Origin: Cylindrotheca closterium
Lineage: Eukaryota > Bacillariophyta > Bacillariophyceae > Bacillariales > Bacillariaceae
Length of the DNA stretch: 64,000 bases
Reading direction: 5' to 3'
NCBI GenBank assembly: GCA_933822405.4
Contig: CAKOGP040000335.1
Span: forward strand, 463,108-527,107
Part shown: positions 34,611 to 45,204 of the stretch, in pieces
Layout of the letters: the number at the start of each line of letters is the position of its first letter
Numbering within the stretch: the first letter of the stretch is position 1
Made by a program: the position numbers and the translations under genes
Notes under the pieces: generated by a model
The model's input: the letters and a program-made list of their open reading frames with translations, nothing else
Told to the model about the DNA's origin: nothing
The model's database searches: none

Positions 34611-35219
34611 TTGAAATAACATACAAACTACAAATTGCAAGTGTATCAGCAGGGCACACTTTACTTTACACGTCTTACTAAATTATACTTCCAATACACC
34701 ACTTCGTACAACAATGTACTACGACCTAGGATGATGGGTGGTTGGTAGGCACAGGAGACTGATGAATACTCATCACTCCTGGCTGGTTCTACCGTCTGTC
34801 GAGGGTTCTACTCATCGGTTTGAACGGTGTTTGTGCGAGACGGCATTCCAAATGGGTGCAGTGTTACTATAAAAAAATGCAAGATTGAACTTTGATTGAA
34901 AGGTCCATTCACACGATGAACTCCAATCATGAGAGGTGCGCGAAAGACTGAACCAAATTTTTGGTCACTCCATTCGTCGTAGAAAATGTACGAGACTGGT
35001 CGACCTAGTCGACACTTTCAAAACGTGGGAACGCAAGGTGAGTTCCGTTTACCCTCTCTTAGTTGGCAATGGAACGTTACCCAGATTCAAACACAACGAA
35101 ATACCACCGACCACGATTGGCAGTTGAACTGAGAAAGATGCCGATGAGTCTCATAACTTTGAACTGACTCCAAAATCAACAACCACCAAAACAACCACAA
35201 CAACACACAATATTATATC
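34611..35219. other. Intergenic region with a stem-loop
   Basis: About 600 bp with no supported gene. At 34752-34781 an inverted repeat can form a 12-bp stem (CAGGAG..TGATGA with TCATCACTCCTG), a 2-nt bulge and a 4-nt ATAC loop. It lies about 140 bp after the YCII-like stop and could be part of a 3' UTR. CA/AAC-rich sequence at 35167-35213 is the likely 5' UTR of the next gene. Confidence 0.5.
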
Positions 35220-35573
35220 ATGATTGCCAACACCAAGACCATCACCTTCCTTCTCGTCTCCATTCTCTCCGTCATCGCAATGACCAATGGACAGGCTGTT
35301 TCCGTCAAGACACCAAGTCCTAGCACAATTCCTGTTGCTACTACTATGGCCCCAATCATGGCGCCAAAGGGGTCGAGATCACCCACCATTTTTGACCATT
35401 TCGGTAGCGGCAAGGCTGGCAAGGGCAGCAAGCTTTCCAAGAAGACTAGAAGTCCCGAACACAAGGCTTCCAAGTTGGTTTCTTCTACGACTGGCAAGGG
35501 CACGTCTGGCAAGGGCAAAGGTGGCAAGGCCGGCAAGGGCATGACCTACAGTCCCGTTGCTTCGCTTCCTTAA
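35220..35573 (+). CDS. Small secreted Lys/Gly/Ser-rich protein, silaffin-like composition
   Basis: Single exon, 117 aa. Residues 1-24 are a classical signal peptide (TITFLLVSILSVIAMTNGQA). The mature part is Pro/Thr-rich at first (TPSPSTIPVATTMAPIMAP), then Lys/Gly/Ser-rich with repeated KAGKG, SGKG and SKKTR motifs and no cysteines (GKAGKGSKLSKK, TSGKGKGGKAGKG). Silaffins and related diatom cell-wall peptides are secreted, Lys/Ser-rich and carry KxxK motifs whose lysines are modified with polyamines; the composition fits that class, but this is resemblance, not homology. It could also be another extracellular or mucilage protein. Low-complexity DNA could disguise a non-coding stretch, but the intact signal peptide argues for a real gene. 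Confidence 0.65.
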   Translation: MIANTKTITFLLVSILSVIAMTNGQAVSVKTPSPSTIPVATTMAPIMAPKGSRSPTIFDHFGSGKAGKGSKLSKKTRSPEHKASKLVSSTTGKGTSGKGKGGKAGKGMTYSPVASLP

Positions 35574-35644
35574 AAATATAAATCCGACGGAACATCGTAA
35601 AAAGAGTGTTGCAAACACTGAAAACTACCACCTTTCTTTCACCT

Positions 35645-36391
35645 TTACATTATTGAACAATTGCTTGGATTGCAAACGTCTGCACTTTGGTCAACATTGT
35701 CATCCTTGTAGGCACTTGTTAATTTGTCAACTTTAATTTTGCGGTTGGCAAGGATTCTCTTAACTTGCTCTTTTTGTTCATCGGTAGCTGGTGACTTTGA
35801 TTTAGGATTGACCCACTTTTTCACTCCTTTTACGCGCCACTCAAAGGATCGTTGGATACGGGTCAAAACCTCATCGGCATCTATGGTTGGATACAGATAC
35901 CCGAGTAAACAACCAGCTACAATTCCAGTTCTTCCGGACCCTCCCTTGCAATGAATATATACCACTTCGCCCTTGTTCTTCACTCTATCGGCTAGCTCTT
36001 CAATAAGCAGAGTCAGACTTTCTTCGGAGGGAGCAGCCTCGTCATCTCTCATGCCAAAGTAAACGAACTTTGCGTCAGGATTGACAGCCTTCGCCATGGG
36101 TGCATACGAAGGTAGTTTCTTCACTTCATTCCCAACCTGTATACCACCCATATCCGCTGTATCTTCAGACTGCGGGATGACTTCGGACTGGAGACAAACG
36201 TACGTAGTCACCTTGCCCGTTTGGACAAGATTCTCTACATATCCCTTCACATCTTTCTCTCTTGCTGGACTCTTTCCTGCCATGACAAATCCTGGCACTA
36301 CCCAATTGGCCTGCTCGGAAAAGTTGACTACCTTCATAGCACCTTCATCGTTCACATCTGGTAACTCTGGCAAAGCAATGGCACTCGTCAT
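35645..36391 (-). CDS. Cys-dependent protein phosphatase with C-terminal CaaX box
   Basis: Single exon, 248 aa. The PTP/dual-specificity signature is IHCKGGSGRTG, with nucleophile Cys148 and Arg154 (C-x5-R); an upstream MRDDEA loop (Asp116/117) could supply the general acid. Such enzymes dephosphorylate proteins or phosphoinositides. The protein ends CSIM (Cys245), a CaaX box that predicts farnesylation and attachment to the cytosolic face of membranes. There is no signal peptide. It is head-to-head with the methyltransferase-like gene at 36878. PRL phosphatases also pair this fold with a CaaX end but are shorter and have a different active-site loop, so this is not a plain PRL. Confidence 0.78.
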   Translation of the reverse strand: MTSAIALPELPDVNDEGAMKVVNFSEQANWVVPGFVMAGKSPAREKDVKGYVENLVQTGKVTTYVCLQSEVIPQSEDTADMGGIQVGNEVKKLPSYAPMAKAVNPDAKFVYFGMRDDEAAPSEESLTLLIEELADRVKNKGEVVYIHCKGGSGRTGIVAGCLLGYLYPTIDADEVLTRIQRSFEWRVKGVKKWVNPKSKSPATDEQKEQVKRILANRKIKVDKLTSAYKDDNVDQSADVCNPSNCSIM

Positions 36392-36877
36392 GGTCCCGAA
36401 GAGGAAACTTTGAATCTATATTTTGCTTGCTGTGTTCCATTTTATAGGATTCGATTCATTATTCGATTCATTCAATAGCGCATTTCTTCGCGCGAAAACG
36501 AATACAGGTATGGACATCAACAGGTTGTAGTTTCGTCATTGACAGTATCTCCAACCAGTCTCTCCTCATGGTGTAATGGTGCTTTTAGAAGGAGAAAAAA
36601 ATTGGTTGATTTGATAAACTCAGGTACCGGTACCAGTTCTTCTGCTTGGATGAATGAACGAATCAATCTATCTACACCGGCGGTACCGGTGCGAATGCCA
36701 GAAGGTTACCGTGCCCAGTAGACTAGGGAATGAAAAGAGATAGGTAGGTCGAGTCCCGAACCAAAATTGTCGACATGATGAACAGTCGAGTCAGTCACGG
36801 GACAACAGTGATCAAAACTACTGTAACGATAAGCGAAGGCAACATCGACAACAATAAAACAAAGACGAAGGCAGAAG
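36392..36877. promoter_or_regulatory. Bidirectional promoter region with GGTACC palindromes
   Basis: The phosphatase and methyltransferase-like genes diverge from this 486-bp interval. It contains GGTACCGGTACC at 36623-36634 and CGGTACCGG at 36681-36689. The same short palindromic words recur in other intergenic regions of the window and not, as far as seen, in the exons. The promoter role is inferred from gene orientation only. Confidence 0.4.
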
Positions 36878-38106
36878 ATGCGATCACCAGCACGGCCCGT
36901 TCCACAACCTCTCCCGCAAGAGGACTCGGACGATGAGAACGATATTGAGCTGACAGAAGCTTTCGGGGACGACGATGACGATGATGAGTTGGGAGAAGGC
37001 TTTGACGAAGCCACTGGTTTAATGACCTCACGATGCAGCTTGGAGGACGAATATGATTTGGAAGATGGATATTCCGCCGGTTCCTTTCGAAATTTGGTGT
37101 GCCTAATGATAGTCGTCCTCATCATTGCGATGTTGGCGGTAGTAATACCTGAAACAGGGGCGTTGTGGTATCTCAAGTCACCAGCAAGGATCCCAGTCGA
37201 CTACAAATGCCAAATACCGTGGGAAGGGGACGCGAACATGACAGCAGCTATTGCGGCGAATGCCACAAAGTTTCTGGAATCATATCGAGAACGAACCAAA
37301 GAGAGATGGGATAGGTCATATGCAGAATTGAAGGCATCCATGTTCGATTTCAAATCAACATATTTTCCAAAGTATCTGAATGATGATGGAAGCTCCATTT
37401 ATGAAAGTGGTTGCGGTGTTGGTATTACACTATTCATGACGCTGGAGATTTTGCAAGAGTCTTCGGGGATCGATAACCTAGTTGTTTATGGTAGTGATCA
37501 AAAAGAGGATCTTGTGAGTGAATCAAGTGCTGTTTTCGATAAACTTGGCCCGGCACATGCTGATAGGGGAGTATTTTGTGTCGCCGACCCGACGGATCTT
37601 GGTTTTGTCCCCGAAAACGCATTCGATCTTGCCTACACCGGGTACATTCGGTAAGCTGCTACACTATTCTGGTGTATTTCATGTGATGATGTAATCTAAA
37701 TGCCTTTTTACACGGAAGGCCTCTCAAGGATCCTCTGAATATCGGCGGAAACCAAACGGACAATTATCAAAAATACCAGCAAATATGCGACGCTGTTGAC
37801 TGGGAAGGTCTAAAGTTGAAGGAGCTCGCACAAGAGACACAGGAAAAGTGGTACGGCGAAAATGTTAGAGAATTGGCTCGACTCGCCAAGCCCGGCAGCC
37901 CAGTGATTGTCGAACAAGTCTCCAAGAGAAACTGCGATTCCACGTTTGATCGGGGAGGTGTATCGGAAGACTGGTGGACTACAAGTGCCCGCAACAACAC
38001 ATATGGCTGGAATATCAATCCTGAATCCATTGTCATTGAGGTGGCTAAGCTATACGTGGATCGCTACCATGTGTTCATGCTGAAGAATGGTAAAAAGCCG
38101 GAATGA
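36878..38106 (+). CDS. Membrane-anchored methyltransferase-like protein
   Basis: Two exons, 36878-37650 and 37719-38106, give 386 aa. An acidic cytosolic N-terminus (~70 residues, with DDDDDDELGEGFDEA) is followed by one transmembrane helix (NLVCLMIVVLIIAMLAVVIP, ~73-92) and a lumenal C-terminal domain with potential N-glycosylation sites (NMT, NAT). The domain resembles class I SAM-dependent methyltransferases: YESGCGVGITLFMTLEIL looks like motif I, VVYGSDQKEDL like motif II, and PENAFDLAYTGYI like motif IV. Substrate unknown. The fold assignment is moderate because motif I is degenerate. Confidence 0.62.
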
Positions 38107-38230
38107 AAACAGTAACCAATGCAAATGTTCCGACGCCATTTTCGAATCAAAGCTGGATTATTGACCATGCTTTTTAACGTTGAGTGTGAAAAATGAAATT
38201 TTGTAAACCCTGATATCATTATTGTCCATG

Positions 38231-39463
38231 TCAGTTTGCCGTTAACAACTGAATCGACAGAACCTGCACAGTATCTTCTGCGCCACTACCTTCCGAGGTA
38301 GAGCGTTCCAAATTCGCTTGCTCGTCTACGGTATATTTGATGAGGAGATTGTCAAGTTGTTGGGTGCACACGGCTGCTGATCCCTTCTCGCTTTCTTTGT
38401 GCATGTCTTTCAGCCGAGCTGATCGCTCTGCTTGGAACTTCCCTTCTCGGGCCTTTTTCGTTTGAAAAGAGCTTCTCACATCAATGGCGAGTACTTGCGT
38501 TATACAGTTTTGTATGCTCTCCAGTGTGTCCTCAACAGATGTCTCGCCGTGTTTGGGGCCAAAGAACTGAAGCGCTTTGTTGTTTTGCTCCAGGATGGAA
38601 GTCAACTCGCTGATTGATGATTCACTGTAGGTCACCTTCCGCTTAGTTGCAAGCCCCCCAGCAACCCAAGGCGGCAGTGTAACATCAGATGCAACCGAGT
38701 CGTAGACAGGGACGTATGGCTTTACATCCAAGACTGGGGTGCCATCAACTAAATCTAGGCCAGATATATGCAGATTTACTTTTTCCCTCTTTCCAACTTT
38801 GATGACTTCAATTCTATCCAACTTGCAAAGAGTAATTCCAATTGGATTGAAACGATGTGGAGTCCTTGTTGCAAATATTCCGACTTTTTCACCACCGAGG
38901 GCCGGTGGCGCGATCTTTGATTTGATTCTCTTTGAGTTTTTGGCCTTAGTGTTGAGGTGAAATACAAAGAGGATCCAGATATGTGAATAGCCTTCCAAAC
39001 CACTGACACTACTCTCAGTGGAAGAATCCCCAAGCTTCTCGAGTTCAATACATCCTCGTGCATTCGGTGCCAGTAGACCTTGACGTGGAGTTCCAACACA
39101 TAATCGGTAAATCGACCGTATTGTCCCTATTCTCTTCACGTGAATTCCTCCATTTTCGATGTCCCCAGGCTCATCAACTATAGTGCTGCCCTCTAGATTC
39201 TTTGTTGAATTGTCATTCCGTCCTTTCGTCGAATCCTTCGTTTGGTTCTTCAGTTGCTTCCGTAAGGATGCAACTTCTTTCTCCAATTCTGTGCACTTTC
39301 TATGAATTTCTCCACGGCGCTGCAGGGCAGCAATAATGGCTATGACTGCAGGAAAAGCAAATGAAATAAGAGTCGTCGTGCTCGGGTGCAGCGACGACTT
39401 GCCACTCATCGTTCCTTTTGAATTTTGCTTTATTCTTGGTGCATGGTCGTTCTTGTCTGTCAT
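38231..39463 (-). CDS. TRMO: tRNA m6t6A37 methyltransferase TrmO, membrane-anchored
   Basis: Single exon, 410 aa. TrmO (TsaA-like beta-barrel) N6-methylates t6A37 in tRNAs reading ACY codons, using SAM. Motifs: GTIRSIYRLCVGTPRQG, PNARGCIELEKL, GLEGYSHIWILFVFH, FATRTPHRFNPIGITLCKLDRI, HISGLDLVDGTPVLDVKPYVP. The N-terminus has a hydrophobic helix (LISFAFPAVIAIIAAL, ~33-48) followed by a coiled coil (CTELEKEVASLRKQLKNQ), as in the animal protein. The ~150 residues after the barrel include a Lys/Glu-rich helix (EGKFQAERSARLKDMHKESEK). It lies only 94 bp downstream of the SNF2 gene on the same strand. Confidence 0.88.
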   Translation of the reverse strand: MTDKNDHAPRIKQNSKGTMSGKSSLHPSTTTLISFAFPAVIAIIAALQRRGEIHRKCTELEKEVASLRKQLKNQTKDSTKGRNDNSTKNLEGSTIVDEPGDIENGGIHVKRIGTIRSIYRLCVGTPRQGLLAPNARGCIELEKLGDSSTESSVSGLEGYSHIWILFVFHLNTKAKNSKRIKSKIAPPALGGEKVGIFATRTPHRFNPIGITLCKLDRIEVIKVGKREKVNLHISGLDLVDGTPVLDVKPYVPVYDSVASDVTLPPWVAGGLATKRKVTYSESSISELTSILEQNNKALQFFGPKHGETSVEDTLESIQNCITQVLAIDVRSSFQTKKAREGKFQAERSARLKDMHKESEKGSAAVCTQQLDNLLIKYTVDEQANLERSTSEGSGAEDTVQVLSIQLLTAN

Positions 39464-39557
39464 CCATCAGGCAGGGTATCTTTTTCTTGGGTTATATTAC
39501 ATTTTATTACAAAGATGAACTGGGGGCAAATATCATTAGAAAAAGTTTAATTGTACC

Positions 39558-42500
39558 TTACTTTAGCCTCCATCGACCGTTCCTGAAGGTCGCAATCGAT
39601 TTGAGGAGTCGCCGAAATATGGCAGCGTCATAGTTCGGAACCGATTCAAAATGATCAAGGATTTGATCAGTTGTTGGTATCTCATGCTTGACATAGTCTC
39701 GAATGCGCTTGAGAAGTTCTGTGTACTGCTTCGTAGAATTTTCTGTTTGCTCTCCGTTCGATTTCACCATGGTGTTTCGGTTCCGAATGGACGATAGGAG
39801 GCTTCCGGAAGAAGACTTCGGGGTAAATGCTGATACGCCTGCTCCTGTACTAGGAGATCGGCCAATGGGAAATGGACCAGGTGCCCCGGTACCAAACCTT
39901 CCTCCTTGTGTCTCCGCGGAACCAGTCCAGGTCGGAGCGAAGACTCTGCTTGCTGATACGCTAGCCTCCAAAGCAGTCGCAGCTTCTTTTGCGATTCGCT
40001 TAGCCTTGACTTCCATCTCCCGAACGGAAGGTTTCTTGCTGCTACCATTGTTTTCGATCATGCCATGATCAAATACGCCCGCAAGTCCCTTGCTTTTCAA
40101 AACAGTTCTCATTGTCTCACCATCATCGTTGGATTCCTCCGGCGCAGGCCCTTCGTCGGGATCGACGAACCCATCTCCTTTTGTCAATTCACCCGTCTCA
40201 GTAAGACCGTCACCGCCAGAGATTACACTCCCACCATCAGCTTTCAGCGTGAAAAGGTCTTTCAAGTCCTTCTGTGAGAATAAGCGACGCTGACGAGCAT
40301 CCTGAAGGACCTTATTTGAAAGAGCAGTTTTGAATATCTGCCGTTGATAGATCTTCTCTTCGACTGTGCCTGCTGAAATCAATCGGAAAATGACAACCTC
40401 TTTTTCCTGTCCAAATCTCCATGCACGTTCTCGGGCTTGAGCGTCTATCCCAGAGCCAAGAAGCAGCAGTAAAGATGAGACGAATATCCCATACTTTGGT
40501 ACAATCAATTTTCCCATTCGACTTACCTGTCTGTGGATTCCAGTCGGGGTCGTACAGTATGATGCGATCGGCGCCCGTAAGATTGAGACCTACACCACCT
40601 GTTCGCGTAGTACAAAGCATGGCAAAAGTCGACTCGTCATCATTGAAGTTGTCGACTAGACGTTGCCGAGAGGCAACATTTGTGTTCCCATCTAAGCGGC
40701 CAAATTTCCATCCCCTTGATATCATGAATCTTTGAATGATGTTCAACATCTTCTTCCACTGACAAAAAATCAAGACGCTGGAATTGCGGATTCAACTGTC
40801 AGCGCCTCCCGTGATGATGGTGTGCCAATAATCCAATACTTGTACTCACCGATGTCCCTGCTTATGCCATAACGGTAATATCTTAGCTAGTACTTCCAGT
40901 TTCCCGGAGCGATCCGTCAGTGTTTCTTCGTTGTCGATTGAATCATCATCGTCATCGCATGCACCCAGATCGTTTTCGTCGACAAAGCCCTTCTGGATGA
41001 AGGTATCAATAGAAGACCTATTTGGTGGACAAACCAAGTCTGGGTGATTGCAGATCTTGCGAAGCATAGTGATCGCCCCTAATAGCTGCGCAGATCCTCG
41101 CATAACACTCTTGATCAGATCAGATTGGAGAAACGACTCATATAGGACTCGTTGCTGACTCGTCAACCGGCAAAATAGCACTTGTTCTTTCTTTCCAGGC
41201 ATTCGATTGACCTCTTTGATGTCTTTCTTCAGTCTGCGAAGCAGGTATGGATTGATCAGGTCCTTGAGTATGAGTGCGCAGCGATATGCAACTTGCACTT
41301 GCATTGGTGACGCATTTGAATATCCTCCTCGTCTGATTGGATCGGCAAATTCTTGTTCAAAGGTTGGCAAGGTACCAAGTCGTCCAGGAAATACGAAGTC
41401 AAATAAGGACCACAACTCTTTCAGATCATTCTGAATTGGAGTTCCACTCAGGGCAAGACGATGCGGCGTTCGAAGGCGCTAAGAACAAGGCAGGGTTACT
41501 TTGCAATTCTTTTATACAATAGACACATGCGAAGGACCTTACTTTGCAAACGAGCGTTATATCTGCATCGGGATTCCGGATCTTTTGAGCTTCATCCATC
41601 ACCACATAGCTCCATCGATGATTCGTCCAAATGTTAGAGTTGCGCCGGACGTTTTCATACGTCGTGATAAACGCATAAGCAGTTCCACAAAAGGAGCTTG
41701 GATCTCTAGTCTCGTAATCTTCTTCATCGATAGCTTCATAGAGACGTGTCCTTCGGCTATCTTTCAACCACTGGTGGGTACGCCTTAGTACAGCATCGGA
41801 AATGTTGCGTTTATCCCCATACGCTCCTTCCCCTGACTGATGTATCAAGATTCGACGAATCCCTGGAGCCCAAATCGATAGTTCCTTCAGCCAGTGCTGC
41901 AACATGGTCGCAGGACTAATGATCAACACACTCTTCAGCTTTCGACTAGCAGCCATCGACCCAAGAAAGGCAGATATTTGGACCGTCTTTCCCTGTTTAA
42001 GTCGACATGATTGAGAACCCACTCATTCGCACGAGTATACAAGTTCCTCAAGTTACTTACCAGCCCCATTTCATCCCCGACAATCCCTCCAGCTTGTTGC
42101 TGATGAAGCTCCCACATCCACCGGACCGCTGTTCTCTGATATGGAAACAAACGATCATTGATCCACGCCGGAATGGCGAGTCCACCATCAAATATCTCTT
42201 CTCCTGGAGGAGTTTCGTCTGCATCGCGTTCCCTCATGGTCTTCATCTTTTGTATCCCTGATTCAACCCAGTCATCCACTCTGTCTTCATAATCATAGTC
42301 CTCCCAATCATCCATGGCGGTTGGAGGTAGCAGCGCTGGTGGTAACATTTTGAGTTTTCGTTTGCGCGCTGCTTTTCTTTTCGTACATGATGATTCAGGG
42401 TCACTTGGATTCTCATCCTTATCCGCAACCAACACTTCTTCCTCGCCATCACTTTCCACAGGAATTACTTCCACATCATCATCATCATCGTCATCATCAT

Positions 42501-43677
42501 CAGCCTCCATCTTGATGGTGTTCATTCCACCAACACCTACTTCTTCATCTTCATCATTCACGGCTTCGGAGTAATTTACCGCTCGTCGAGATGCTCGGAT
42601 TGAGGTTGTCCGCGATTGCCCCCTTGTCCTTCTGCCACTAGTTTGACAAATGCTCAAGTGTTGGGATAGTTCTGCATCGACATTGCTGTCCATTGGAAAC
42701 TCTAGAGGTATCTGACAAAGCGGACAATTCACCGTTTGCATTGGCGGCGGCGGTGGTGGAGGACGAGCAACAACTGCTTGCTTCTTTTTGGGTCTTTCTT
42801 TTGTTTCTTGTGCTGGATCCCCATCGTCCATTTCAAATTCAAGCTCTTCTTCGTCTTCTTCTTCTTCTTCGTCTTCCACTTTTACTCCCAATCGCCGTCT
42901 TCTTTTTTCTCGTCGCTTCTCGCGGTCCTTTCGGATTTGGAGGAGGCGTTGCTTATAGTCTGATGATTCCGGGTCGGCATCCATTTTATCGTCATCATCG
43001 TCATCATCATCCTTTCCACCACGTTTTCGTGCTTGCATGGAGACTCGTTTGCGACGTAGTTTTGCATTATTACTGGATTGTTGGGCTCCCTTTTTGATCG
43101 CTTCCAAGCGCTCGCTAGCATTTTGTGGAGTCGTTGCTTCTTCCCGCACTTTGTTGGGAGGTGGACGCATGCTTGACTTGTCCTTCTTGGTTGCCTTTCT
43201 CCTCGGCAAGGATAGGTCAGTTGTAGATGTAGATGTAGATGCAGATGCTAATGACGATGATGCTTCTTTTCCATTGTTTGTTGGATTCTGCAACAGCTTC
43301 TTTCGATTCATTTCTTGTCGGAACTCTTCTTGCGGTCGAATCAAAAAGTCCATATCGCTAGACGCGGATTGAAGCAAATTCAACAGCATCTGTTGCTTTA
43401 GAAATAACTTGGTGGAGGTTGGATGCTGAGCAAGTTGATTCCTCGTCTTTTGTAGTATATTTTGAACGTCTTGAAGGTGACTTTGAGCATTCCCAGAAGG
43501 CGCCAGAGCATGAAGAGGTGGAAATCCCATCCCAGTCAAGGGTGGCGCCATGTTTCGCTCGGCCTCGTCAATCACGTTGGCTTCATAAGCAGTGGCTTCT
43601 TGCATGGAAGAACCCAGTGATGCCAGTAGTTTGGCTTCTTCATCGTCATCTTTCGAGAAAGCATTGTTCTTGCCCAT
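39558..43677 (-). CDS. ERCC6: SNF2-family ATPase of the CSB/Rad26 (ERCC6) type
   Basis: Five exons: 43677-42061, 41992-41543, 41478-40850, 40777-40527, 40444-39558, giving 1,277 aa. CSB/Rad26 remodels chromatin at stalled RNA polymerase II for transcription-coupled repair. The N-terminal ~450 residues are charged and disordered with basic (KRREKRRRR) and acidic runs, and contain a CPLC...HLSIC zinc-finger-like motif. The ATPase core spans ~500-980: Walker A GDEMGLGKT (split by intron 1), VMDEAQKIRNPDA, LALSGTPIQNDLKELWSLFDFV, then the C-lobe RVLIFCQWKKML, TRTGGVGLNLTGADRII, DAQARERAWRFGQEKEV and IYQRQIFK. The C-terminus ends in a helical domain (PNYDAAIFRRLLKSIATFRNGRWRLK) like the CSB ubiquitin-binding tail. 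DEAQ replaces the more usual DEGH box. Confidence 0.85.
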
Positions 43678-44427
43678 CTTCGTACGCTTGGCCTTTTATG
43701 ACTCAGTTCATTCAGCAGCCTTTCAATGTGTGAAATAATGTACAAATGAATGATGATGCAAAAACGAGCGCTGAAATAGTACCATCGCCTGAAACGTGGC
43801 TATTTTCAACTGGGGGATGATAATGTGAAGCACCCAGCAAGACGGATCCTCCTCCAGGCCAAAAGTATCGTATAGTCGTACCTGGTACCAGGTACCAGGT
43901 CCCTACTGTTGGTATAGTATCGTATCGTACACGTGAATGAATAATATAATAGTACATTCGGTATTACCACAGTGTATCCTATTTACGACAAGATTCCCTG
44001 GCTCGCGTCAACACTTGTTGCTAGCTTTCAGTGAATGGGAAAAATTTATTCGTATGAATCAATCCGCTAATCGATCGTTGACGCGGACGTCGTTTTCAAT
44101 ACAAACCGCAGTCTGTTCATTGTTGCAACAATTTCAAATTATCAAAGCAAGGGTAACAGACCAACAGACCTCGTTTGCGGAAAACAGAAAACAGGCCAGA
44201 CTTTGAACACAGTCGAGGCCAGACTTTGAGCTCAGCTGATTGCGGATTAGGAAGCGTCATCAATCACTCTGGCAACGAAAGCAGTCTGTGATTGTTGACG
44301 ATTGAGTCCTATCTTTCAAAAAGGCCAGACTTGTTGGACCAACACTACAGACTTGTTGGACCAACACTACAGTCTGATTGCGGAATAGGCAGCGCCCTTG
44401 AAAAATTGAGAATCACAACAGTCAACC
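43678..44427. promoter_or_regulatory. Divergent intergenic region with palindromes and direct repeats
   Basis: The SNF2 gene and the ICMT-like gene diverge from this 750-bp interval. It contains the nested GGTACC run at ~43877-43900, a CGTATCGTA motif near 43919, direct repeats of CAGACTTTGA (~44200-44230), and the 22-bp tandem duplication at 44328-44371. No gene is seen. Promoter function is inferred from orientation. Confidence 0.4.
44328..44371 (+). repeat. Perfect 22-bp tandem duplication
   Basis: A 22-bp unit (GACTTGTTGGACCAAC followed by ACTACA) occurs twice head to tail without mismatch, 57 bp before the start codon of the ICMT-like gene. The TTGGACCAA inside each unit is itself palindromic. 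It lies in the presumed promoter or 5' UTR. Confidence 0.9.
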
Positions 44428-45204
44428 ATGATGAAACCCAGTCTCGGCATCCTACTTGTCCATGCCCTGTGCTTGGCATCTGCCCTGGTAACAGGGCCTT
44501 CTTCGGTCCTTCGTCATGTCAGGAGAAATCCGTTCGATAGCTGTTCCATCGGCAATCGATATTCTAGCCACAATGACCACACCATCAGCAGGACGACTCC
44601 TCAGACTTCGTTTGCCATTTCTCCCGAGAGTGCGGATTACCAAGAGTCCATCAAGGGAAACTTTACGGCTGTGGTTGCCACCACCGACAAGCAGAATAAG
44701 GGATTCATTAACAACAGTAATATCACTTCGTTGGTGACTGGAATCAATGCACTGCAAGCTTGCACGGCAGGTCTTTGTCTAGTGGGAAGACTGCCAGTGC
44801 TCAATGGTGTCTTGTCCTTTTTGGTGGGAAAAGGCGTTTTGCTCATTGGCATTGCAGTAATGGCACTTGCTTGGAATGAAACAAGGAATCCTGTGGTAGA
44901 CAAGGACGACAGCAGGTTATTGACCACGACTGGACTCTACTCTCAAATACGGCATCCATTCTTGGCTGGACAATGGATGGCACTCATTGGTTTTGCCGGC
45001 TGCTTCGGTAAGAAGCAAAGTCCCATTCGATACCTCTTTGCCAGTCTCTATTATTTGGTCTTGAGGAAAAAGGTGGAATTGCAAGAACAAGAATTGGAGC
45101 AACAATTTGGGCACGAATACCAAGTGTACAAGGTTCTAGTAAAGGGTCAGCTGATACCACATGCTATATCGTCGAAATTTTTTCCCACGCTCAGTGAAGG
45201 ATAA
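44428..45204 (+). CDS. Isoprenylcysteine carboxyl methyltransferase-like membrane protein
   Basis: Single exon, 258 aa. A signal-peptide-like N-terminus (GILLVHALCLASALV) precedes two hydrophobic stretches (~106-150) and the conserved C-terminal signature of the ICMT/PEMT-like group: LLTTTGLYSQIRHPFLAGQWMALIGF, then LEQQFGHEYQVYKVLVK. These membrane enzymes bind SAM with the RHP-x(n)-E region and methylate small or lipidated substrates. The N-terminal presequence suggests an ER or plastid location, unlike the canonical ER ICMT that acts on CaaX proteins, so the substrate is unclear. Confidence 0.72.
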   Translation: MMKPSLGILLVHALCLASALVTGPSSVLRHVRRNPFDSCSIGNRYSSHNDHTISRTTPQTSFAISPESADYQESIKGNFTAVVATTDKQNKGFINNSNITSLVTGINALQACTAGLCLVGRLPVLNGVLSFLVGKGVLLIGIAVMALAWNETRNPVVDKDDSRLLTTTGLYSQIRHPFLAGQWMALIGFAGCFGKKQSPIRYLFASLYYLVLRKKVELQEQELEQQFGHEYQVYKVLVKGQLIPHAISSKFFPTLSEG

